From: Deltaproteobacteria bacterium
GTDB lineage: Bacteria; Desulfobacterota; Syntrophia; Syntrophales; UBA2210
Reading direction: 5' to 3'
DNA: 30,675 bases
NCBI GenBank assembly: GCA_019314085.1
Contig: JAFCZZ010000006.1
Location: 1 to 30,675 of the forward strand
Part shown: positions 19,371 through 26,611 of the stretch, one piece after another
Position numbering within the stretch: the first letter of the stretch is position 1
Layout: each line of letters opens with the position of its first letter
Program-made: the position numbers and the translations under genes
Notes under the pieces: generated by a model
Told to the model about the DNA's origin: nothing
The model's database searches: none
Seen by the model: the letters and a program-made list of their open reading frames with translations, nothing else

Positions 19371-19398
19371 TTAGTATACCACCTCCCGGTGCTACAAT
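19370..19398 (+). promoter_or_regulatory. Cassette promoter for 19441
   Basis: TTTAGT, 17 bp, TACAAT. Leader diverges after AAAGTAAGAC. Confidence 0.85.
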
Positions 19399-19440
19399 AA
19401 AGTAAGACAAACACCACCCGCCGCAACAGGGGACAAAACC

Positions 19441-19788
19441 ATGCCAGCAGCACCAGCCCAACCACAACCCAAACCAAAGCCCAAATCCAAGCCCAAGTCA
19501 GACAAAACCAAAATCGAAAAAGTCAAAACCCGCATCAAAAAACAAATCCTAGACATCCTCGGCAAACCACCCAAACTCTGGAGAGTCGACGTCCACCTTT
19601 ACAACCACGGCAAAGCCAGAGTCAACATCTGGCAAAGCAGAAAACGAGAACCAATCAAAGGAACTTTCGGACAACACGAAGACGATACCATCGTAGACCC
19701 AAAAATCATCACCGACTCACACTACCTCTGGCTATCCAAAACCGCCACCATCGAAAAAGCCAACCCACCCCTCGAACGGAAATACTAA
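19441..19788 (+). CDS. Basic protein with Pro/Lys-rich N-terminus, 115 aa
   Basis: Residues 4-30 are a disordered PQPKPKPKSKPKS-type tail, followed by a compact basic alpha/beta domain (LWRVDVHLYNHGKARVNIWQS). Likely nucleic-acid binding from charge alone. ATG preceded by AGGGGACAAAACC. Two-gene unit with 19790. Confidence 0.7.
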   Translation: MPAAPAQPQPKPKPKSKPKSDKTKIEKVKTRIKKQILDILGKPPKLWRVDVHLYNHGKARVNIWQSRKREPIKGTFGQHEDDTIVDPKIITDSHYLWLSKTATIEKANPPLERKY

Positions 19789-19789
19789 A

Positions 19790-19945
19790 ATGCAAATCAC
19801 CATCACTATACCCACCCAAAAAGCAGACCAAATCAAAACATTACTCACCCTCGAACTATCCAACCCCAACCAGTTAAACGGAGAAGACGTCAATTGGTTT
19901 TACCAAGAAATCTATAACCAATTAAAAGACAAGTTGGCTGAGTGA
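19790..19945 (+). CDS. Hypothetical protein, 51 aa
   Basis: ATG 19790 begins right after the stop of 19441 (TAAA-ATG). MQITITIPTQKADQIKTLLT... ends at TGA 19943. A short strand plus helices; unknown family. Confidence 0.65.
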   Translation: MQITITIPTQKADQIKTLLTLELSNPNQLNGEDVNWFYQEIYNQLKDKLAE

Positions 19946-19961
19946 ATGCTTCCAGGGCCAA

Positions 19962-19990
19962 TTGAGCCAGGCCCCTTTCGGTGCTACAAA
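19962..19990 (+). promoter_or_regulatory. Cassette promoter for 20047
   Basis: TTGAGC, 17 bp, TACAAA; leader has the GAGGCGGGACGACCCGCC variant. Confidence 0.85.
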
Positions 19991-20046
19991 GGGATAGAGG
20001 CGGGACGACCCGCCCACAACAATCCTCCATAATGGAGACTGCCACA

Positions 20047-20793
20047 ATGGCAACCAAAACCACGCGACCGGCCGCAAAGCCAAACCTCTTCGCCCGCGCT
20101 ACCGAGAAATCGTTGGACAAGCCCAAGAAAAACAAGAAGGGAACCGTCCTACAACTCCCCCGTGACCTCAACAAGGAAAGCGAACTCCAAGGCGAGTCCA
20201 AAATCCTCAACGAGGCCATCACCATCGCCATCGAAGCCAAAGCCGAAATGGCCGCCGCCAAGGGACGACTCAGCGCGGCAATGGGAGCCCTCCACGAACA
20301 CGCCGAAGAAGGCTGGTGCGCCACCTACGCCAAGCACGGCGTCCAACCCGAAACCCCCGTCAGCCTCCAAAACCACCTGGGCCAATCGCTCACCTACGTG
20401 GTCCAGGACAAGTGCGGACAAAACGCCATCGACAAAGAACAGATCGAACTGTTCGAAATCCTGCTCGGAGAAGAAGTCGCCGCCAACCTCGTCGAAACCC
20501 GCGAGGCCTACGGCTTCAACCCCGACATCATGAAGGAAATCGCCGGTGGCAAGAAAACCAAGAAGGGTGAAACCGTCCAAGACGTTGTCTTCGAGATCGT
20601 CACCAGCGCGGTCATGGAGAACACCAAGCTCACGGACGAGCAAAAAGCCGAGCTGATCACCAGCACCTCGAAGACACACCTCAAGAAGAACACCCTACCC
20701 CGCTTGGCAGAACTCTGCGGCTCCAACGTTGGCAAGCTCCAAAGCTTCCTCCAAGCCGCCGGAAGTGCATTCGTCAGGTATCTTAAGGTTTGA
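20047..20793 (+). CDS. Hypothetical protein, 248 aa
   Basis: ATG 20047 (MATKTTRPAAKPN) chosen because GGAGACTGCCACA precedes it; an ATG 15 nt upstream overlaps the ribosome site. A disordered basic N-terminus, an Ala-rich helical segment (EAITIAIEAKAEMAAAKGRLSAAMG), then a mixed domain with paired Cys. The G+C-rich, polished codon use suggests high expression. No family recognised. Confidence 0.75.
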   Translation: MATKTTRPAAKPNLFARATEKSLDKPKKNKKGTVLQLPRDLNKESELQGESKILNEAITIAIEAKAEMAAAKGRLSAAMGALHEHAEEGWCATYAKHGVQPETPVSLQNHLGQSLTYVVQDKCGQNAIDKEQIELFEILLGEEVAANLVETREAYGFNPDIMKEIAGGKKTKKGETVQDVVFEIVTSAVMENTKLTDEQKAELITSTSKTHLKKNTLPRLAELCGSNVGKLQSFLQAAGSAFVRYLKV

Positions 20794-20882
20794 GCGACGG
20801 TGCGTTCAATCTCCGGTGCAAATACTAGAGCGAGTCTTCATTTCAGGAGTTGGTAAGCACTAAACACAGACCAGGCTAAGCC

Positions 20883-21197
20883 ATGATAAACCGAGCAATC
20901 CTCCAAAACCCAGAAATAGCCGACAACTTCGACCACTTCAACGACTACAAAAACACACTAACCTGGCTATACCACCTACCCCCAACCCACCAGCGAGACA
21001 GAGCCATCCAAAGGCTAAAAACCTCGCACAAATTGAACCAGGAACTTTGCCGCAATCATGACGAGAACGAGCTACTAGCTCCTCATATCTGTGCCAAGTG
21101 GTCCTGGGAACTGGCTATAGACATGTTCGAGCGAGGATACTGTCACTCATGCTACTACACAGGAAGACCCGAGTCGGAGAGATCGAAATATGAATAA
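20883..21197 (+). CDS. Hypothetical protein, 104 aa
   Basis: ATG after CCAGGCTAAGCC. Helical, with a C-terminal H-C/C-x2-C cluster (GYCHSCYYTG) and an upstream Cys that may bind zinc. Overlaps 21190 by 8 nt. The 90 bp before it has no cassette. Confidence 0.65.
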   Translation: MINRAILQNPEIADNFDHFNDYKNTLTWLYHLPPTHQRDRAIQRLKTSHKLNQELCRNHDENELLAPHICAKWSWELAIDMFERGYCHSCYYTGRPESERSKYE

Positions 21198-21465
21198 TAA
21201 AGAAAAGGCAAAGCTGATTCTTGTAGCCGTTAAGGAAAGGCAACTTGCGGCAGCGAGAGATGTATTTCAAGCTAATGGTATATTTCAAGCGGACCTTGAT
21301 GCACAATCACGAGCTAACGAAGACCCAGTATTTGGACCCTGTGGACCTGGATTGGAAGAACAGATAAAAAGATCATCTAAGACGTTAAAACAGTACCAGC
21401 AAACACAAAAAGAATGGGATGATACTTACCAGTTTGCTTTGGATACCTTTTTGGGAATGATTTAG
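21190..21465 (+). CDS. Hypothetical helical protein, 91 aa
   Basis: ATG 21190 after TCGGAGAGATCG, overlapping the gene before. Long charged helices (KLILVAVKERQLAAARDVF; QIKRSSKTLKQYQQTQKEW). Its TAG lies in the next -35 box. Confidence 0.7.
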   Translation: MNNKEKAKLILVAVKERQLAAARDVFQANGIFQADLDAQSRANEDPVFGPCGPGLEEQIKRSSKTLKQYQQTQKEWDDTYQFALDTFLGMI

Positions 21466-21489
21466 CCAGACCGGTCTTGGTGCTACAAA
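21461..21489 (+). promoter_or_regulatory. Cassette promoter for 21532
   Basis: TTTAGC, 17 bp, TACAAA; contains the TAG stop of 21190. Confidence 0.9.
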
Positions 21490-21531
21490 AGAGTAGGACA
21501 GAACAACCCACTCTCGCAAGGAAGACAAATA

Positions 21532-21852
21532 ATGCACGTTGCGGCGACCTATGACACAAATCCGTGTGAATGGAAGCGAAGCGAATTCGAAACTCCACTC
21601 CTTCCAGGTCCAGAACTAGCTCTCGATTGGCTATGTAAGGACAACAAGAAGCTCGAACCAATCAATATAGCCCCGATTGGCCCCCTACGATACGGCGGAG
21701 ACCAGGAAATCTTTTGTCTAGTGTCTGCGTGGTCCGATAGTCGCCAATGGTATTTTATCCTTGCTGTGTTCTCGCTAGAGTGTCTAAGCGATAAACACCT
21801 CGAGCGACTATTAGAAGAGCATCTACCAAATGAGATCGATGACGAAGATTGA
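21532..21852 (+). CDS. Hypothetical protein, 106 aa
   Basis: ATG 21532 after CAAGGAAGACAAATA. Mixed fold with a hydrophobic beta segment (RQWYFILAVFSLECL) and acidic C-terminus. Unknown. Confidence 0.7.
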   Translation: MHVAATYDTNPCEWKRSEFETPLLPGPELALDWLCKDNKKLEPINIAPIGPLRYGGDQEIFCLVSAWSDSRQWYFILAVFSLECLSDKHLERLLEEHLPNEIDDED

Positions 21853-21877
21853 GTCAGACCACTCTTGGTGCTACAAA
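21849..21877 (+). promoter_or_regulatory. Cassette promoter for the truncated helicase
   Basis: TTGAGT, 17 bp, TACAAA; contains the TGA stop of 21532. About 70 bp of promoter and leader is near-identical to the copy at 21461. Confidence 0.9.
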
Positions 21878-21916
21878 AGAGTAGGACAGAACCACCCACT
21901 CTCGCAAGGAAGACAA

Positions 21917-22060
21917 ATGTTCACCGACCTAATAAGCACAACTAAAGCCCAAGCTCGACCCTACCAAGAACGAGTCATAGAAAAAGCCCACGAGGCATTC
22001 ACCGTCACCGGCGTCAAAAGCTGCCTGGTCGAGTCCCCCACCGGCAGCGGCAAGGAGTAG
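21917..22060 (+). pseudogene. Truncated SF2 helicase paralogue (47 codons, ends at Walker A)
   Basis: The product matches the first 43 residues of the 23053 helicase (RPYQ motif, TTG/VKSCLVESPTGSGK) and stops as GKE-TAG exactly where the Walker A threonine should follow. The rest of the gene is absent; unrelated sequence and an HNH gene follow. Promoter and ribosome site are intact, so a short peptide could still be made. Confidence 0.8.
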
Positions 22061-22127
22061 TAACATTAAGAATCTACACCGGCTTGGTACAGATACACAG
22101 GAAGATTTATTTGCCCGCATCGACACA

Positions 22128-22355
22128 TTGGGAGGCTGGCCGCTGGGCAGCAAATTCTTAACTGTACAGCACACAGTAGAACAAAAACGGCCATGTTATT
22201 TCACAAATCAACAGATCAGAGACGAATGGAACACAACCATCTGCTCAGCGGACGATTATTACTGGTGGAAGCTAACTGCCGAACGAAAGGCAGAAGAACA
22301 GCAAAAGACTCGTAAAAAATTTGCTTTTCAGATTTGGATCGGAGAAACTGGTTGA
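22128..22355 (+). CDS. Orphan ORF downstream of the truncation, about 75 aa
   Basis: Open from about 22064 with no ATG; TTG 22128 is the first standard start. The protein-like text (CYFTNQQIRDEWNTTIC, DDYYWWKLTAERKAEEQQ) is different in codon use from neighbours. AAGGAG lies at 22053-22057, so translation from ATT 22067 is conceivable. Possibly the 3' fragment of an inserted gene. Overlaps the end of the HNH gene. Confidence 0.4.
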   Translation: MGGWPLGSKFLTVQHTVEQKRPCYFTNQQIRDEWNTTICSADDYYWWKLTAERKAEEQQKTRKKFAFQIWIGETG

Positions 22356-22936
22356 TGCGGACAGTACCCATGTAACCCAATCGCAGTATTACAATTATTG
22401 CAAAGCACACGAAAACCTTTTGGAAAATTATTCTTTATAAGCCATCTAACCATTTCACCACTACCACGAACCCCAATCGCTTTGCGATGTTTATTGCCAC
22501 CCCCACCAATGTGGTCAAACGTCAGAAATTCAATGTGACCTTCACCACAGCAATCACATTTTGGCGGAGAACCACCATAATATCTCAAAGCCTCTAATCT
22601 TTGCCGCCTCTTAAGTGTCTTGTTCTTTTCATTTAAGATTGGCTTCAAACACTCTTTGCATAAATATGGCTTTGATTTGTAGTACTCGCTGCGATTTTTT
22701 AATTGTTTACACCCATTACACAATTTGGGGCCCGCAAATCTAGCTTTCTGTGAACAACTCTTACAGGCTTTGGGTCTGCCGGTCATCAACCCATCACAAC
22801 GAGCCTGAATAATTTTACCACACTCGCAACGACAATCCCAAAGCAAACGACGATTTTTCTTACCGTATATTTCAATAACGGTTAGGGAATTAAAAACACG
22901 ACCAGTCAAGTCTTTGAAATTGTGTGCTCGTTCCAT
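22328..22936 (-). CDS. HNH homing endonuclease-like protein, 202 aa
   Basis: N-terminus LTGRVFNSLTVIE...CRCECGK with C47 and C58/C61 is the zinc module often preceding HNH or AP2 domains in phage homing enzymes. Next comes CNGC...CKEC, then the HNH core CDCCGEGHIEFLTFDHIGGGG-x-KHR and LCNNCNTAIG. Such enzymes cut double-stranded DNA at a specific site and spread their own gene. It is antisense to its surroundings, more A+T-rich, and sits just after a helicase gene broken at Walker A. Confidence 0.85.
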   Translation of the reverse strand: MERAHNFKDLTGRVFNSLTVIEIYGKKNRRLLWDCRCECGKIIQARCDGLMTGRPKACKSCSQKARFAGPKLCNGCKQLKNRSEYYKSKPYLCKECLKPILNEKNKTLKRRQRLEALRYYGGSPPKCDCCGEGHIEFLTFDHIGGGGNKHRKAIGVRGSGEMVRWLIKNNFPKGFRVLCNNCNTAIGLHGYCPHQPVSPIQI

Positions 22937-22989
22937 GTGATCTCCAACAAGTGTGGTCCATGTTATATTTGCTTTCTTGTTGTGGTGGA

Positions 22990-23018
22990 TTTAGTAAATC
23001 TAACTTTGGTGCTACAAA
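22990..23018 (+). promoter_or_regulatory. Cassette promoter for the helicase
   Basis: TTTAGT, 17 bp, TACAAA; the leader is diverged (TAATTAGACAATTC) but CGGAGACGACC is kept. Confidence 0.85.
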
Positions 23019-23052
23019 TAATTAGACAATTCATCACACTTCGGAGACGACC

Positions 23053-24216
23053 ATGTTCAATAAAGACGCACTAATCGAACACAGACCATACCAAAAACGA
23101 ATCATCGAAAAAGTCTATCATGCCTTTACCACCACCAAAGTCAAAAGCTGTCTGATAGAAAGCCCTACCGGTTCCGGCAAAACTATAGTCGGACTCGCAC
23201 TAGCTTATTGGCTCCAACAAGAACTCAACATCGGAGTAGGCTGGGTCGCCATGAGACGCAACCTACTCAAACAAGCCGCCAGAGCCAACGAAGACCTCGA
23301 TCTCGGAGTCGCAGACCTTCGTCTCATGAGCATGTTCGACAAACACCCACCCAAAACCGACAGCCAAGGCCGCAAAATAGACCTACTCATCGTCGACGAA
23401 GCCCAACATGACGCCGCTAACTCAATGGCCCAACTCCACAACACCATCCAACCACGACACGTCCTCGGACTCACAGCCACCCCATTCCGAACCGACAGCA
23501 TCAAACTCTGCTTCGACAAAGTCATCAAGGACGCCGGAATCCACGCACTAATCGACCAAGGCTACCTCAGCCAGTACCACCAATACACCATTCCCCAATA
23601 CGACGTCGAAACCGTCACCACCCACTACCTCCGAGACCCCCAAAAATGGGGCAAAAGCGTCATGTTCTGGCACCGCCGAGAACAAGCCGACCAATGCCTC
23701 AAAAACCTCACCGATAACGGAATCAAAGCCGAACTCGTCGTCGCAGACAACGACCCCAAACAAGAACGACGCGAACGCCAACTCGCAGCATTCGACAGCG
23801 GCGAAATCGACGTACTCGTCAACATGTACATCCTCACCGAAGGATTCGACAGCCCCAGCCTCAAAACCGTCTGGGTACGCGACAGCGGAAAAGCCCCCAC
23901 CATCCAAATGGCCGGACGAGTCTTCCGCAAACACCCCACAACCAGCATCAAACAAGTCGTCCAATCCAAAAACACCCGCTGGCCCATCCACCGAACCGCC
24001 ACCCCAACCCAAGCCAGCGTCTGGATGAACAACCGCTGGGCAAGCTACAAACAAAACAAAAACATCGACAAAATCAGCACCAACACCAGCATCGCCATGA
24101 TCACCATCGACACCACAATGCCCAAATACATCCAAGAACGCAAACAAAAACCAAACCGCTTCAGCGAAAACAACCTACCCCAACGCGACGAAAACGGCGG
24201 AGCCTTCATCCACTAG
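23053..24216 (+). CDS. SF2 DNA/RNA helicase, RadD/SSL2-like core, 387 aa
   Basis: All key SF2 motifs are present: Q-like RPYQ (11-14), Walker A SPTGSGKT (37-44), DEAQH (115-119), TAT (141-143), motif V TEGFD (262-266) and motif VI QMAGRVFR (285-292). The DEAQ-H box and the compact two-domain length resemble RadD/UvsW-type helicases of replication, repair or recombination. The C-terminal ~95 residues are a basic, low-complexity tail. ATG 23053 after CGGAGACGACC. The intact counterpart of the truncated gene at 21917. Confidence 0.9.
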   Translation: MFNKDALIEHRPYQKRIIEKVYHAFTTTKVKSCLIESPTGSGKTIVGLALAYWLQQELNIGVGWVAMRRNLLKQAARANEDLDLGVADLRLMSMFDKHPPKTDSQGRKIDLLIVDEAQHDAANSMAQLHNTIQPRHVLGLTATPFRTDSIKLCFDKVIKDAGIHALIDQGYLSQYHQYTIPQYDVETVTTHYLRDPQKWGKSVMFWHRREQADQCLKNLTDNGIKAELVVADNDPKQERRERQLAAFDSGEIDVLVNMYILTEGFDSPSLKTVWVRDSGKAPTIQMAGRVFRKHPTTSIKQVVQSKNTRWPIHRTATPTQASVWMNNRWASYKQNKNIDKISTNTSIAMITIDTTMPKYIQERKQKPNRFSENNLPQRDENGGAFIH

Positions 24217-24223
24217 GAAAACC

Positions 24224-24295
24224 ATGAACGACAAAAACCAACATCCGCACCGACAAAATAGTCCCCAGTATTTAAAACAAGTACCCACCATTTAG
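24224..24295 (+). CDS. Possible 23-residue peptide
   Basis: ATG 24224 after AGGAAAACC directly downstream of the helicase; MNDKNQHPHRQNSPQYLKQV... stops with TAG inside the next -35 box, the same arrangement as real genes here. Could be a genuine micro-protein or a remnant. Confidence 0.4.
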   Translation: MNDKNQHPHRQNSPQYLKQVPTI

Positions 24296-24319
24296 CAAAC
24301 TACCTCTTGGTGCTACAGA
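24291..24319 (+). promoter_or_regulatory. Cassette promoter for the DUF932 gene
   Basis: TTTAGC, 17 bp, TACAGA; GAGGCGGGACAACCCGCC leader variant. Confidence 0.85.
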
Positions 24320-24368
24320 AGAATAGAGGCGGGACAACCCGCCCACCACCTCAAACCGGGAGACCACC

Positions 24369-25553
24369 ATGGTCAAATCCATCCAGTACAACTCCGCCCC
24401 GCTCAACGCCTTCACAGTCCTTGATACCACCGACAAAGGCAAAGTCACCCACCTGAGCATCGACGGAGTCACCGTCGTACCCACCCCCCGATTCTGGACC
24501 AGCCTCTGCAGCACCTACAGCACCTACGGCCTCAGCACCAAACTCTTCAAGCTCTTCACCCACTCCGAAGTATTCCAACGAGTCACCGACGTCGTCGGAG
24601 CCGAAGGAAAAGACCGACTCCGCTACGCCGTCGAACAAAGCAAAGGAACCCTCAAACTCCTCGCCGTCACCCACCCCAGCAAGCCCGTCGTCGAATACGA
24701 ACGAATGGAAGAAGTCCTCGTCCGCTACGGCGCAGAAAAAATCGAATACAACGAAGGCATCATCCGAAGCACCCACGCCCCCACCATCATGGACGACGTC
24801 AACATCGTCGGTGACGCCTTCACCCACCAATACGTCATGGAAACCCCCATCGACGGATTCGGCAAACCCCTCATCTACCTCTCCCTGCTCCGACAAGTCT
24901 GCTCCAACGGAATGATCGGCTTCGCCCGCGCATTCCGATCCGAAATCAACATCGGCAGGGGAGGACAAACCGCAGACGAAACCATGTTCTCCGTCTCCAG
25001 GGCCCTCGATAGCTTCAACAACGAAGAAGGCTACGCCGCCCTACGCCAACGCTTCGAAAGCGCCGCCAACTCCTGGGCAAGCGTCTACGAAGTAAACCGC
25101 GTACTCAAAGTCATCAACACAATGGCTCAACGAGGCATGTTCCACAACCCCGGCACCACCCCAATGGGCGTCATCGACGACCTCGCCACCACCCGAGACG
25201 CCGTCCTAAGCAGCGGCATCGACAGCGTCGACGAAGCCATCAAAAACCCCGTCAACATCAAGCTCATGCGAGCATTCAGCCAAATGACCGGCGGACTCTG
25301 CGAAATCTACGGCATCACCCACCTCGACGCCATCAGCCAAAAGAAAATGAGCAAAATCCCCGCCCGCTGCAGCATGTACGACCTCCTCAACTTCACCACC
25401 GAAACCGCAACCCACTACTGCAACGAAAAAGACGGCCGACTCCTCCAAGCCGAAGTAGGCAACTTCATCAGCGCCGAATACGACCTCGAAGGCACCATGG
25501 ACACCCACCCCAACTTCAGCGACTTCTTCACCAAGATCGACGACGACGCATAA
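24369..25553 (+). CDS. DUF932-like phage/plasmid protein, 394 aa
   Basis: ATG after GGGAGACCACC. The segment LIYLSLLRQVCSNGMIGFARAF matches the conserved R-x-V-C-S/A-N-G-M core of DUF932 proteins, which are frequent on phages, plasmids and near recombination genes but have no settled biochemical role. The length is in the family range. Very uniform C-ending codons suggest high expression. Ends in an acidic tail (KIDDDA), and a hairpin follows. Confidence 0.75.
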   Translation: MVKSIQYNSAPLNAFTVLDTTDKGKVTHLSIDGVTVVPTPRFWTSLCSTYSTYGLSTKLFKLFTHSEVFQRVTDVVGAEGKDRLRYAVEQSKGTLKLLAVTHPSKPVVEYERMEEVLVRYGAEKIEYNEGIIRSTHAPTIMDDVNIVGDAFTHQYVMETPIDGFGKPLIYLSLLRQVCSNGMIGFARAFRSEINIGRGGQTADETMFSVSRALDSFNNEEGYAALRQRFESAANSWASVYEVNRVLKVINTMAQRGMFHNPGTTPMGVIDDLATTRDAVLSSGIDSVDEAIKNPVNIKLMRAFSQMTGGLCEIYGITHLDAISQKKMSKIPARCSMYDLLNFTTETATHYCNEKDGRLLQAEVGNFISAEYDLEGTMDTHPNFSDFFTKIDDDA

Positions 25554-25566
25554 CACCCAACCACCA

Positions 25567-25595
25567 GGCCCCCACCACATCTAAGTGGTGGGGCC
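25567..25595 (+). terminator. Hairpin after the DUF932 gene
   Basis: GGCCCCCACCAC and GTGGTGGGGCC pair with one bulged C; no U run, directly before the next promoter. Confidence 0.6.
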
Positions 25596-25596
25596 A

Positions 25597-25625
25597 TTGA
25601 ACAAATACCGCCTTCCTGCTACAAA
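25597..25625 (+). promoter_or_regulatory. Cassette promoter for 25642, last copy in the window
   Basis: TTGAAC, 17 bp, TACAAA; leader is cut to AGGGTAGGAAACAAAA before ATG. Confidence 0.8.
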
Positions 25626-25641
25626 AGGGTAGGAAACAAAA

Positions 25642-25809
25642 ATGAACAAATCAAACCCACACGAAAACGGCCGCCAAGACGCCATCCACAACAACGGCAA
25701 CAACACCCACAAATACCCCACACAACACCGCAAAATCTACGCCAAAGGCTACAAAGAAGGCCAACTAACCCGAGCAATCTTAAAAAGAACCAGAAACCTA
25801 CCAGAATAA
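25642..25809 (+). CDS. Hypothetical basic protein, 55 aa
   Basis: ATG 25642 after GTAGGAAACAA. Asn/His-rich start, then IYAKGYKEGQLTRAILKRTR; the GYKEG phrase recurs in the next gene, hinting at relatedness. Ends TAA 25807. Confidence 0.6.
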   Translation: MNKSNPHENGRQDAIHNNGNNTHKYPTQHRKIYAKGYKEGQLTRAILKRTRNLPE

Positions 25810-25820
25810 CTGGAAGACCC

Positions 25821-26326
25821 ATGAAAATAGACAAACCACCCATCATCGCAACAATCATCACCATGATCATCGCCGCCTTAACTAAAGAAAGAACCATGCT
25901 AGCCTATATTATCGAATACCAACAACCAAAAAACAGCCAAGGGCAAAACTTAACATCCAAAAGTGTACCAACAATGTCGACATCCACACCATCGACCACT
26001 TCAGACAACTCGGCACCATAATCCCACAAAACGACTACCAAAAAGGCCACAAAAAAGGCCACATCGTAGGCCGCGAAGAAGGCTACCAAGAAGGCTACCA
26101 AAAAGCCGAAGCCGACTTAGCCGAATGCAACCACGAACGCGCACAAAAAGCAAGCTACCAAAAAGGCTTTCGTCATGGCCACCGAAAAGCCAAAACCAAA
26201 GCCGAAGCCGACTTAGCCGAAGGCAACCACAAAGAACTAGAACGCGCACAAAAAGCAAGCTACCAAGCAGGATACCAAAAAGCCCTAACCGACATAAAAA
26301 CCAAACTGACAAACCTCAAACCATGA
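25821..26326 (+). CDS. Repeat-containing protein, frame apparently split near 25950
   Basis: The first frame gives a hydrophobic segment (IIATIITMIIAAL) and then MLAYIIEYQQPKNSQGQN; ATG 25896 is an alternative start. From about 25950 the +2 frame carries sensible protein to TGA 26324: NNVDIHTIDHFRQLGTIIP followed by G-x3-G-type repeats (DYQKGHKKGH, REEGYQEGYQK) and two copies of a unit KAEADLAE...ERAQKASYQ. The repeats resemble the GxxxG stretches of FliH-like stalk proteins. That second frame has no start codon of its own. Stop overlaps the next ATG (ATGA). Confidence 0.5.
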
Positions 26327-26586
26327 ACCTCCTAGTACACGAACACTACCCGAACGACGAAAGCATCGCCTACATCCTCGACATAGACTCACTGAGAGAA
26401 AAACAACCAGAATTCGTGAACAAAATAGAACAAGCCCTCAAAAACAAAACCATCATCGCACTACCATTCATTGACGATCTCGCTTACGACGGAACCACTG
26501 GCTTCCAAAACGAAGACACCCGCAACAACCACATACCAACATACCCATGCACAGTTGACGGCGAAATAGAAATCTGGTACCAATAA
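26323..26586 (+). CDS. Hypothetical acidic protein, 87 aa
   Basis: ATG 26323 overlaps the stop of the repeat protein, so it is translated by coupling. MNLLVHEHYPNDESIAYILDID... is a typical small acidic alpha/beta protein. A longer open frame upstream is Arg/Pro-rich shadow. Confidence 0.65.
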   Translation: MNLLVHEHYPNDESIAYILDIDSLREKQPEFVNKIEQALKNKTIIALPFIDDLAYDGTTGFQNEDTRNNHIPTYPCTVDGEIEIWYQ

Positions 26587-26611
26587 CACCACCCACTCAA
26601 AGAGAAAAACC

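Noticed and set aside
22064..22936. Group I intron carrying the HNH gene
   Set aside because: The HNH gene is antisense and no 3' helicase exon or intron core was found, so splicing cannot restore the gene.
23548..24147. Long leftward frames antisense to the helicase and the DUF932 gene (also 24351-24968, 20149-20679)
   Set aside because: They arise because C-ending codons leave the complementary frame free of stops; the products are Val/Asp/Phe-rich shadows.
1699..25625. The regularly recurring cassette as a CRISPR array or integron attC array
   Set aside because: Intervals are genes of very different length, the repeat has promoter spacing and a ribosome site, and no R'/R'' core sites or Cas genes are seen.
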